DNA from: JBFHES01 sp041584015
GTDB lineage: Bacteria; Bacteroidota; Bacteroidia; Bacteroidales; M50B96
Length of the DNA stretch: 16,877 nucleotides
Assembly (NCBI GenBank): GCA_041584015.1
Contig: JBFHES010000077.1
Span: 1 to 16,877 of the forward strand
Direction of reading: 5' to 3'
The first letter of the stretch is position 1; the number at the start of each line of letters is the position of its first letter. The notes beneath the pieces are model-generated. The model saw only the letters and a list, made by a program, of their open reading frames with translations, was not told the DNA's origin and searched no databases. The translations under genes were made by a program, and so were the position numbers. Below are positions 7,604-13,863 of this stretch, in pieces.

Positions 7604-9649
7604 CTAATTATCAGATTCCTCAGCCGCGTCTTCCATTTCCTCAAGCTCCTCTTTTGTTGGAAGCTTAGATTGGAAATCGGTAGAAACTACTTTAAACTGT
7701 GTTCTTCTGTTTATTTGATGCGCTACTTCGCGCTGGTCGTCGTTTGCCAAATTATTGATAAAATCTTCGGTTAACACATCACCTTCTTTCAAGAATTCAT
7801 ACTCAGCAGCTTTGCTTGCATTTACCGTATGTGGCACGTCTTCACCATATCCGCGAGAAGTTAAACGCTCAACTTCAATTCCTTTGTTGGTTAGATAATC
7901 AACAACTGATTTTGCTCTTCGATTTGAAAGATCCAGGTTTGCTTCGGGTGATCCTCTAAAGTCGGTATGTGCATTCAGCTCAATTGTAATCTTAATATTA
8001 TCTTCCAATAAGATCACCAAACTATCTAGTGATACAAATGATTCCGGCTTAATTGCTGCATCGTTAAAGGCATAAAATATATCGTCGATATCGTAATCTT
8101 TAGCTACAATAATTTTCTCCAAAGCGATGTTTGAGTTAAACTCCTGATCAGCATCTACACCTTTGGTGGAAAATTCAACTTTACCTACAAAATAGCCATC
8201 CAGCTCTGCTGTTACACTGTAATCAACATCACCTTTAAGTTTTGGAAATTTGTATGAGCCATCGGCTTCTGAAACCATTTCTAATAAGAAACCATTATCG
8301 CCTCGGATGGTAACTTTTGCTCCAACCTTTGGTTCTTCCGTTTCTTTATCAACAATGTACCCTTTGCTTTCGAATCTTAAGCCTGGTAATTCGAAATAGT
8401 AAATATCGAAACTACCTTTACCTCCTGAACGGTTTGATGAAAAGAATCCTTCTTCATCAGCACCTTTAAAGATCATACCAAAATCGTCGGCTGCTGAGTT
8501 TACCGGATATTTCATGTTCTCAATAACCCATTTGCCGTCTGGCTGTAAATCGGCCTTAAACATATCCATTCCACCCATTCCTAAGTGATGGTCAGATGCA
8601 AAGTATAAAGTACTATCTGTTCGTGAATAAGGTGTCCACTCGTTACCGAATGTATTAATCTCAGGGCCCAGGTTGATTGGTGCTCCAAATGGCTTTGTTT
8701 TTTTTGCACGTTTTACCATCCATATATCCTGTCCGCCGTAGCCGCCAGGAATGTCAGCGGTAAAATACAATGTTTTCTCGTCGGCAGATAAGTTTGGAAA
8801 TTTAATATCGGTACTGTCGTGAGCTATTGGAATGTGCGTTGGATCGCCCCAACCTTGTCCTTTCTTCGTTGACATGTAAATCTGACAACCCAGGTCTTTA
8901 TGTTTCTCTTCGGCACAACGAGAAAAGAATAACTGATTGGCTTTTCTGTTTAAAGCACAACCACCTTCTTCAAACTCAGAGTTTACAGGAGGTCCAAGTG
9001 GAGTTGGCACACTCCATTTTCCTTTCCTGTCAAGGCTGGTTTGGAAAATATCGTAATAATTCACACCTGAAATATCACTTACTTTATCGCCGGTTGTTCC
9101 TTCTCTACTTGAAGTAAAATAAACAACACGGTAATCTTTCTTAGCAAAAGCCGGTGAGAAATCCAGTTCCTTATCATTAAAGAAAGCCATAGCTTCAACC
9201 TTATATCTGGTAGGATTATTTTTCCAAACAGCGGCACGTTCACATGATTTTACGCCATACTCGCCTCTTTCATCACCCGGAACTTTTTCTAAATATTTTT
9301 TGTATTGAATAACCGCTTCATCGTAACGCTCATTCATCTTAAGCATATCAGCATAATAAAGCACAGCTATTGGATCTGGATATTTACGTGCAATTGCTTT
9401 TTTATAATAAGATTCAGCCACTTTTGTATTCAACATTTTACGATAACATTCTGCAATCATAAAAGTGACTTCGGGCTTTATCTTCTTATCCTTAATTTTC
9501 TGATAGCCACTCCTTAAGTAGTCTTTGGCTATAGACCATTCTTGCTTCTCATAAAACTCATATCCCTTTTCAATGTCGCGTTGCGCTATCACTGAAGGGA
9601 TCATAAACAGAAACAGAATTGCTAATAAAATAAGTTTGTTAATTCTCAT
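7604..9649 (-). CDS. PorE-like OmpA-family protein (TPR, PD40 propeller, carboxypeptidase-regulatory and OmpA domains)
   Basis: The 681-residue product has a signal peptide (MRINKLILLAILFLFMIPSVIA, cleavage before Q23) and no lipobox Cys. Domains in order: TPR-like helices (about 25-140), a PD40/WD40-like propeller (about 150-420) with repeats such as FPNLSADEKTLYFTAD and GGYGGQDIW, a carboxypeptidase-regulatory-like beta domain (about 428-510), and an OmpA C-terminal peptidoglycan-binding domain (about 525-660) with HTDFRG (561-566) and LSNRRAKSVVDYL (574-586). An acidic tail ends the protein. This order matches PorE, a T9SS component that anchors to peptidoglycan, and T9SS use is supported by the sorting domain in the gene at 15757. 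Paralogs with the same layout are common, so PorE identity is inferred. The frame opens at 9685, but the ATG at 9649 gives the better signal peptide. Confidence 0.85.
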   Translation of the reverse strand: MRINKLILLAILFLFMIPSVIAQRDIEKGYEFYEKQEWSIAKDYLRSGYQKIKDKKIKPEVTFMIAECYRKMLNTKVAESYYKKAIARKYPDPIAVLYYADMLKMNERYDEAVIQYKKYLEKVPGDERGEYGVKSCERAAVWKNNPTRYKVEAMAFFNDKELDFSPAFAKKDYRVVYFTSSREGTTGDKVSDISGVNYYDIFQTSLDRKGKWSVPTPLGPPVNSEFEEGGCALNRKANQLFFSRCAEEKHKDLGCQIYMSTKKGQGWGDPTHIPIAHDSTDIKFPNLSADEKTLYFTADIPGGYGGQDIWMVKRAKKTKPFGAPINLGPEINTFGNEWTPYSRTDSTLYFASDHHLGMGGMDMFKADLQPDGKWVIENMKYPVNSAADDFGMIFKGADEEGFFSSNRSGGKGSFDIYYFELPGLRFESKGYIVDKETEEPKVGAKVTIRGDNGFLLEMVSEADGSYKFPKLKGDVDYSVTAELDGYFVGKVEFSTKGVDADQEFNSNIALEKIIVAKDYDIDDIFYAFNDAAIKPESFVSLDSLVILLEDNIKITIELNAHTDFRGSPEANLDLSNRRAKSVVDYLTNKGIEVERLTSRGYGEDVPHTVNASKAAEYEFLKEGDVLTEDFINNLANDDQREVAHQINRRTQFKVVSTDFQSKLPTKEELEEMEDAAEESDN

Positions 9650-9867
9650 ACTTAAAAAGTTTAAATTTATGTTGCGTGGTTCCACTAAAGCCAGCTGCTT
9701 TCTAAATAGCCAAATTCCAAGAATTTAATCTATCCGTCTAAACATCCTCATTTCGTTGCAAAAGTCGAACAGCCGTAAAAATACTATTTTTTCAATCAAT
9801 CAGAAAAATGCTTTACAGATTTCTAACATTTTGAACGCAAGTATATTTCTAATTATTATGAAATGGT

Positions 9868-9885
9868 TGTTAAGGTTTCTTAACA
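9868..9885. promoter_or_regulatory. 18-bp palindrome upstream of the OmpA-family gene
   Basis: TGTTAAG (9868-9874) and CTTAACA (9879-9885) form a perfect 7-bp inverted repeat around GTTT. It lies 24 bases beyond the 3' end of the small membrane-protein gene and about 220 bp upstream of the OmpA-family start. No U tract follows on the minus strand, so it may be an operator or a weak 3' hairpin. Confidence 0.35.
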
Positions 9886-9908
9886 GTGAAAAGGAGCAAG
9901 AAATTAGA

Positions 9909-10247
9909 TTAACGCTCTTTTAGCGTTCGCTTAGTGGTAAATAGCTTCGCCATTCGGGTAAAGAAAAGCTTCTCGTAATTCCAGAAAAACCGAAACTGAC
10001 CAAAGAGAGTACCCCATACTAATAACAGCACATTGTATAAAGGTAGAACCAATATAAAGAAGAGGATGAACTTGATTGTAAAACTGGCATCAGACAAGCC
10101 CATTAACGCATAGATATAATCTTTAACATACAACACCGAGAAACCTGTGCAAGCAAATACTATATTGATTAGAACAAAGTGCCAGGTGCTTTGCACGCCC
10201 CACTTGTCTTTAAGGTAAACCATTATTTTCGTCAAAAACTTCATCAT
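9909..10247 (-). CDS. Small two-TM membrane protein, DUF6787-like
   Basis: This 112-residue protein has two clear hydrophobic helices (about 22-41 and 56-83), then the segment GQFRFFWNYEKLFFTRMAK (83-101) and a basic C-terminus (KRTLKER). The combination of a WGV/W-HF start, two helices and a GQF-FFW-EK block resembles the small Bacteroidota family I know as DUF6787; this assignment is from memory and is tentative. No catalytic motif is visible and the function is unknown. Two adjacent ATGs (10247 and 10244) are both plausible. It sits alone between the OmpA-family gene and a terminator at 10299-10324, so it is probably transcribed separately from miaA. Confidence 0.75.
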   Translation of the reverse strand: MMKFLTKIMVYLKDKWGVQSTWHFVLINIVFACTGFSVLYVKDYIYALMGLSDASFTIKFILFFILVLPLYNVLLLVWGTLFGQFRFFWNYEKLFFTRMAKLFTTKRTLKER

Positions 10248-10298
10248 ATGCTATTAGAAACATCCTAACAAGACCTGATGATTTTTGTTCTGGGTAGC

Positions 10299-10324
10299 AA
10301 AAAAAAATCCCGCCAATGGCGGGA
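10299..10324 (-). terminator. Perfect intrinsic terminator on the minus strand
   Basis: A perfect 7-bp stem TCCCGCC/GGCGGGA with a three-base loop is followed on the minus strand by nine U residues (plus-strand A run 10299-10307). It lies 138 bp past the miaA stop, with an intervening promoter match, so it may terminate miaA read-through, a small RNA, or both. Confidence 0.88.
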
Positions 10325-10376
10325 CCAAAACCTCTAATCATGAAAAAACTAACATTTCAATCAAATTATTAACCCA
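10299..10376 (-). ncRNA. Candidate small RNA between miaA and the DUF6787-like gene
   Basis: A full Bacteroidota-type promoter (10380-10413) reads into this interval and an excellent intrinsic terminator closes it. This predicts a transcript of about 78 nt with a U-rich 5' half, a GATTAGAGGTTTTGG linker and a 3' terminator stem. No convincing reading frame fits between promoter and terminator. The call rests on the promoter-terminator pair alone; I do not recognise a named RNA family. Confidence 0.45.
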
Positions 10377-10379
10377 TCT

Positions 10380-10413
10380 CAAAGATAATATATTTTTTAT
10401 GTTTCCAGCAAAT
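10380..10413 (-). promoter_or_regulatory. Bacteroidota-type promoter for the candidate small RNA
   Basis: On the minus strand TTTG (about 10409-10412) is followed after 21 bases by TATCTTTG (10387-10380), an exact TAnnTTTG -7 box. The spacing falls inside the range accepted for this promoter class. It starts 49 bp downstream of the miaA stop and points at the terminator at 10299-10324, with only non-coding sequence between. Confidence 0.55.
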
Positions 10414-10461
10414 TTTCGAAGCTCATTTATCAATTAGCTACAGCTTTAATGGCAGAACTTC

Positions 10462-11385
10462 TCATTTTATGGATGAAATTTGAGCATTGATTTTCTCAAG
10501 TTTTGCCTCCATATCCATGTATCCATCGAGCCAGTGAATTTTGGCACCCTGCTTTTCCATACGTCGGAACCAGGTCATTTGTCTTTTAGAAAACTGATGA
10601 ATTGCCGTATTTAGTTTTTCAAACATCTCGGTGTAGCTAAGCTCTCCAATGATGTGTTGGGTCAGGTATTTATATTCCAACCCATAAAAGATAAGATCCT
10701 CAGCACTCACGCCGCTCTTCAATAATTGATCAACTTCATCAAGCATACCTTCATCTAGTCGTGACTGTAAGCGCTCGGTAATTCTTCTTCTGCGACTTTG
10801 CCTATCGAATTTAACTCCGAAAATTATGGAATCGAATTCAGGGTAAGATCGATCTTCATCAGGATTCTTTTCATAATAATCAGCTATTTCAATGGCGCGT
10901 ATCAAGCGCTTAACTGTAGACGTATCACTTACATTATGCAAGTCCTTCATCAACTGTAATCGACTAACAAGTGCAGCCATGTCCATCTGTTCAAGTTCGG
11001 TTCTCAGCAGCTCATTTTTTGGAACATTAATCAGCTTATAGCCCTTTAGAACCGCATCGATATACATTCCTGTTCCACCGCAAAGAATTGGCTGTACTCC
11101 TCGCTCAGTAATATCATTAAAGGCGCTTACAAAATCGCGTTGAAACTCAAACACATTGTATTTATAGCCTGCTTCAACAATATCAACCAGATGAACAGGA
11201 ATGGTAACTCCGTTAATTGTATAATCCTCAATATCTTTTCCGGTTCCAAGATTCATATCGCAATAAACCTGTCGGGAGTCGGCACTAATTATCTCGCCCT
11301 TTAAGCTTAGTGCCAGATTTGCGGCCAGAGCTGTTTTACTGCTTGCCGTAGCTCCAGTTATTGTTATTAACAGCGGTTTTCTCAT
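10462..11385 (-). CDS. miaA: tRNA dimethylallyltransferase
   Basis: MiaA transfers the dimethylallyl group to A37 of tRNAs that read UNN codons. The 307-residue protein has the P-loop region TGATASSKTALA (10-21), the catalytic DSRQVY block (36-41), GGTGMYID (103-110), RLIRAIEI in the middle and KRQMTWFRR near the C-terminus. Two features depart from the textbook enzyme. The Walker A second glycine is serine (S16 in GATASSKT), and DSRQVY is followed by CDMNLGTGKD instead of a GTAK motif. Bacteroidota often encode two MiaA copies, and the GTGKD form may be the second type; that is inference. The gene diverges from the Yip1-family gene across a 156-bp gap. Confidence 0.9.
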   Translation of the reverse strand: MRKPLLITITGATASSKTALAANLALSLKGEIISADSRQVYCDMNLGTGKDIEDYTINGVTIPVHLVDIVEAGYKYNVFEFQRDFVSAFNDITERGVQPILCGGTGMYIDAVLKGYKLINVPKNELLRTELEQMDMAALVSRLQLMKDLHNVSDTSTVKRLIRAIEIADYYEKNPDEDRSYPEFDSIIFGVKFDRQSRRRRITERLQSRLDEGMLDEVDQLLKSGVSAEDLIFYGLEYKYLTQHIIGELSYTEMFEKLNTAIHQFSKRQMTWFRRMEKQGAKIHWLDGYMDMEAKLEKINAQISSIK

Positions 11386-11419
11386 GATACTCGTATTGGT
11401 TTAATTGATAACAACTAAC

Positions 11420-11447
11420 AATCAACTAGCTACAAAATTAGTTGATT
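11420..11447. promoter_or_regulatory. 28-bp inverted repeat in the divergent miaA / Yip1 promoter region
   Basis: AATCAACTA (11420-11428) and TAGTTGATT (11439-11447) are perfect 9-bp inverted arms around a 10-base spacer. A further direct CAACTA copy starts at 11412. The right arm overlaps a minus-strand TAATTTTG -7 match (11433-11440) for miaA, which is how a repressor operator would be placed. No regulator gene is present to name. Confidence 0.45.
11433..11440 (-). promoter_or_regulatory. Possible -7 box for miaA
   Basis: The minus strand reads TAATTTTG, an exact TAnnTTTG match 48 bp upstream of the miaA start. No TTG is present at the usual -33 distance, so support is partial. It is partly covered by the inverted repeat at 11420-11447. 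Confidence 0.35.
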
Positions 11448-11505
11448 TCATTAGATCTAAGATAACTTGAGTTAAAAGTATAGATCAGAATTTAAGTAAA
11501 AATAA

Positions 11506-11513
11506 TACTTTTG
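11506..11513 (+). promoter_or_regulatory. Possible -7 box for the Yip1-smpB pair
   Basis: TACTTTTG matches TAnnTTTG exactly, 28 bp upstream of the ATG at 11542. The expected -33 TTG is not found at 17-23 bp spacing, so this is a partial match. Confidence 0.35.
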
Positions 11514-11541
11514 TTGCTTGTTTGATTAGCTATATAAAAGC

Positions 11542-12099
11542 ATGGAAATTCAGTTTATTTTACATCGGGTAAAGAATATGATTATTGCACCTTCAGCAGA
11601 GTGGGAGAAGATTGCCGCTGAAGACACTGATCATGTTGACATTGTAAAAAACTTTGTACTACCAATTGTTGTAATTAGCGCCATTGCTAAATTCCTTGGA
11701 CTATTCTTATTCTCAGGCACATTTCTGTTTGTACATTCATTGGTGCAATCAGTAAGTCACTTTATTTCAGTATTTGCGGGTTTTTACTTAACCTCACTTT
11801 TTGTTTTACAGGTTGCGCCTAGCTTTGCCCCACAAATTGACAAGAACACCTCTTTTAAATACATCGCTTATTCGCTAATACCTTATTTTGCATCAACTAT
11901 TCTATCAAACTTATTTCAATCCTTACTATTTCTTCAGCTCTTTTACCTCTACTCCATTTTCTTGCTTTGGCAAGGTTTAGATAGCTTACTTAAAACACCT
12001 GACAGTAAGAAGCTTGGTTTCATAGCCGTTGTTATCTTAGTTTTATTCCTGCTTATTTTAGCAATTGATGAAACAATTGAAATGATAATTCCTTTGTAA
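11542..12099 (+). CDS. Yip1-family integral membrane protein
   Basis: The 185-residue protein opens with RVKNMIIAPSAEWEKIAAED, the short amphipathic 'p-eW-ki-aE' lead typical of bacterial Yip1-domain proteins. About five hydrophobic segments follow (roughly 36-58, 68-92, 106-126, 127-147 and 158-176). No enzymatic residues stand out. Bacterial Yip1 proteins are inner-membrane proteins of unknown function. The smpB start lies only 3 bp after its stop, so the two are almost certainly one transcript, although no functional link between them is known to me. The start at 11542 is preceded by A/T-rich sequence and a -7 match, as expected in this phylum, where strong Shine-Dalgarno sites are often missing. 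Confidence 0.85.
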   Translation: MEIQFILHRVKNMIIAPSAEWEKIAAEDTDHVDIVKNFVLPIVVISAIAKFLGLFLFSGTFLFVHSLVQSVSHFISVFAGFYLTSLFVLQVAPSFAPQIDKNTSFKYIAYSLIPYFASTILSNLFQSLLFLQLFYLYSIFLLWQGLDSLLKTPDSKKLGFIAVVILVLFLLILAIDETIEMIIPL

Positions 12100-12102
12100 A
12101 TT

Positions 12103-12552
12103 ATGGCAGCAACTATTGTTATCAAAAATAAAAAAGCCAGCTATCTATATGAAGTTATAGATGAATATACAGCAGGAATTGTTCTCACAGGAACAGAAAT
12201 TAAATCCATAAGAATGGGCAAAGCCAGTTTGGTTGACGCCTTTTGCAATTTTCGCTCAGGGGAGCTCTGGTTACGAGGGATGCACATTGATGAGTATTCT
12301 TATGGCACCTACAATAATCATGAGCCTAAACGAGACAGGAAGCTATTGCTTAACAGACAGGAGCTAAACAAGCTGGACAAAAAAATTAGGGAGAAAGGGC
12401 TTACCATTGTTGCGCTGAAACTCTATATTTCTGAGCAAGGTTATGCGAAAGTAGATATTGCTCTTGCCCGTGGTAAAACCGTTGGCGACAAACGACAATC
12501 GCTAAAGGCCAAAGACGCAAAACGCGATATTGACCGAATGACTAAGTACTAA
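12103..12552 (+). CDS. smpB: SsrA-binding protein SmpB
   Basis: SmpB binds tmRNA and delivers it to stalled ribosomes for trans-translation. The 149-residue product matches the family along its full length. KKASYLYEVIDEYTAGIVLTG lies at the N-terminus, then EIKSIRMGKASLVDAFC, the tmRNA-contacting HIDEYSYGTYNNHEPKRDRKLLL segment, LKLYISEQGYAKVDIALARGK, and the basic C-terminal tail DKRQSLKAKDAKRDIDRMTK that enters the ribosomal mRNA channel. No ssrA (tmRNA) gene is visible next to it. The gene is coupled to the upstream Yip1-family gene and followed by a 341-bp non-coding region with a long inverted repeat. Confidence 0.96.
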   Translation: MAATIVIKNKKASYLYEVIDEYTAGIVLTGTEIKSIRMGKASLVDAFCNFRSGELWLRGMHIDEYSYGTYNNHEPKRDRKLLLNRQELNKLDKKIREKGLTIVALKLYISEQGYAKVDIALARGKTVGDKRQSLKAKDAKRDIDRMTKY

Positions 12553-12893
12553 TAAAGAATCGAATAGATATCCAGGCTTAGATTGGTGCAATGCCACTGA
12601 TCACTCGATAGTAGTTATTCGATTCACAATCAATTGGGCTACATAAATATTTCAAGCCGATTGATCCAGATTGGTTACGTTCCTATAAAAATAGCTCAGA
12701 CTTTCATCAAACTAAACACAATTAAAAAACCTGCTTAATCCGGGTATTTTGCAATAAATTGCAGGTCAATAAGAGAGAGTTGCAATATTTATAGAAACTA
12801 ATGTAATATTTCATTACTTGAATCTTTATGCTTTTACTTTAATAGAATGAACATTAATCGTATTTTTACAGAAAATAAATAATTATTTAAACT
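12553..12893 (+). other. 341-bp non-coding region with inverted repeats, ahead of the prohibitin gene
   Basis: No reading frame of note is present. GAATCGAATA (12557-12566) and TATTCGATTC (12616-12625) are perfect 10-bp arms 49 bases apart, starting just after the smpB stop. Further on, ACCTGC (12729-12734) can pair with GCAGGT (12761-12766), while TGCAAT (12750-12755) can pair with ATTGCA (12758-12763). The two pairings share bases and exclude one another. A second TGCAAT occurs at 12781-12786, and GTAAT/ATTAC forms a weak stem at 12803-12817. No stem is followed by a T tract, and I found no full promoter match. The region may be a structured leader or merely A/T-rich spacer. Confidence 0.5.
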
Positions 12894-13709
12894 ATGAACA
12901 AACAATTTAGCTCAGTAGCAATCATCGGAATTATCGTTGTGATTGTGTTAATAATTTTTGGTAGCAGTATCTTCTACAAGTTAGAACCAGGTGAAAGAGC
13001 GATCATTTTCCGCCAGTTTACCGGCGGTTTAGATAAAGAGGTTGTTTACAACCCGGGCTTTCAGGTTGTCGCCCCTTGGAACGACCTTATCATCTATGAT
13101 GTTACTGAACAACAAAGGGAAGAAAGAATGGACGTTTTGGACAAAAGCGGACTTTCAGTAATGATGGACATCACTGTTCGTTTCAACCCTAAGTATCAAT
13201 CAATAGGTTTCTTACATGAGAAATTCCTTGGCGATTATATTAATCGTTTGGTTATTCCTGAGGTAAGATCATCGGTTAGAAAAGTTACGGGTAGGTATAC
13301 TGCAGAGGAAATCTATTCTACCAAAAGAAACGAAGTTGAGAACTCAATTATTGAAGAGACAGGTATTGTACTTGACACCAACTTCATTGAAATGAAAGCA
13401 TTACTTATTCGATCAATCAATCTGCCAACAAATATTATTAAAGCGATTGAGACCAAACTTACGCAGGAGCAGGAATTCCTTGCCTACCAGTACAAGCTTG
13501 ACAAGGAAGAAAGTGAAGCAAAAAGAAAAATTATTGAAGCAGAAGGTATTGCTAGATATAACCAAATTATCAGTTCAAGTTTAACTGATAAAATTTTGCA
13601 GCAAAAAGGTATCGATGCTACATTAAAGCTTTCTGAGTCGGCGAACTCAAAGGTTGTTGTTATCGGAAGCACCAAGGATGGATTACCGCTTATCCTGGGT
13701 AATAATTAG
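12894..13709 (+). CDS. Prohibitin / SPFH (Band 7) family membrane protein
   Basis: The 271-residue protein has one N-terminal membrane anchor (about 8-26), followed by an SPFH domain. YKLEPGERAIIFRQFTGGLDKEV (28-50) and NPGFQVVAPWNDLIIYDVTEQQRE (53-76) are characteristic of prohibitin-type members. A charged Gln/Glu/Lys-rich helix (about 185-230, TKLTQEQEFLAYQYKLDKEESEAKRK) should form the oligomerising coiled coil. Such proteins form large ring assemblies in the inner membrane and often partner with FtsH-type proteases or organise lipid domains, but no protease or NfeD partner is adjacent. The next gene encodes a lipid acyltransferase, which is suggestive but separated by a terminator. Confidence 0.9.
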   Translation: MNKQFSSVAIIGIIVVIVLIIFGSSIFYKLEPGERAIIFRQFTGGLDKEVVYNPGFQVVAPWNDLIIYDVTEQQREERMDVLDKSGLSVMMDITVRFNPKYQSIGFLHEKFLGDYINRLVIPEVRSSVRKVTGRYTAEEIYSTKRNEVENSIIEETGIVLDTNFIEMKALLIRSINLPTNIIKAIETKLTQEQEFLAYQYKLDKEESEAKRKIIEAEGIARYNQIISSSLTDKILQQKGIDATLKLSESANSKVVVIGSTKDGLPLILGNN

Positions 13710-13731
13710 TATTAAACACACACCAATAAAC

Positions 13732-13768
13732 AAGGTTGTTTCCTAATTACAGGGGACAACCTTTTTTT
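13732..13768 (+). terminator. Intrinsic terminator of the prohibitin gene
   Basis: AAGGTTGTTTCC (13732-13743) pairs with GGGGACAACCTT (13752-13763), 12 bp with two G-U pairs, around an 8-base loop. The 3' arm runs into seven T residues (13762-13768). It lies 23 bp past the stop codon. Confidence 0.88.
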
Positions 13769-13779
13769 ATTTCCACGGG

Positions 13780-13818
13780 CTAAACATACTGGAGAATACT
13801 TTTTCTCTCCCTGTTTAG
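13780..13818 (+). other. Hairpin in the leader of the acyltransferase gene
   Basis: CTAAACA (13780-13786) pairs with TGTTTAG (13812-13818), and inside it GGAGA (13791-13795) pairs with TCTCC (13806-13810). The nested stems end about 45 bp before the ATG at 13864. No T tract follows, so it is not a terminator. It may be a 5'UTR structure or an operator-like palindrome. Confidence 0.35.
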
Positions 13819-13863
13819 TTCTACTTATTTACAATTATTAAAATAATATGTAATTTAGGAACC

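Noticed and set aside
10210..10341. 43-codon minus-strand reading frame starting MIRGFGPAIGG
   Set aside because: It runs straight through the terminator hairpin and U tract and overlaps the start of the DUF6787-like gene in another frame; the composition is that of translated terminator DNA.
10340..10372. 10-residue plus-strand frame MKKLTFQSNY resembling a leader peptide
   Set aside because: No plus-strand gene follows for more than 1 kb and no plus-strand promoter match precedes it; it is antisense to the candidate small RNA.
12557..12625. 10-bp inverted repeat after smpB considered as a terminator or a small mobile element
   Set aside because: The 49-base loop and lack of a T tract do not fit a terminator, and no target-site duplication was seen for a transposon-like unit; kept only as an unexplained repeat.
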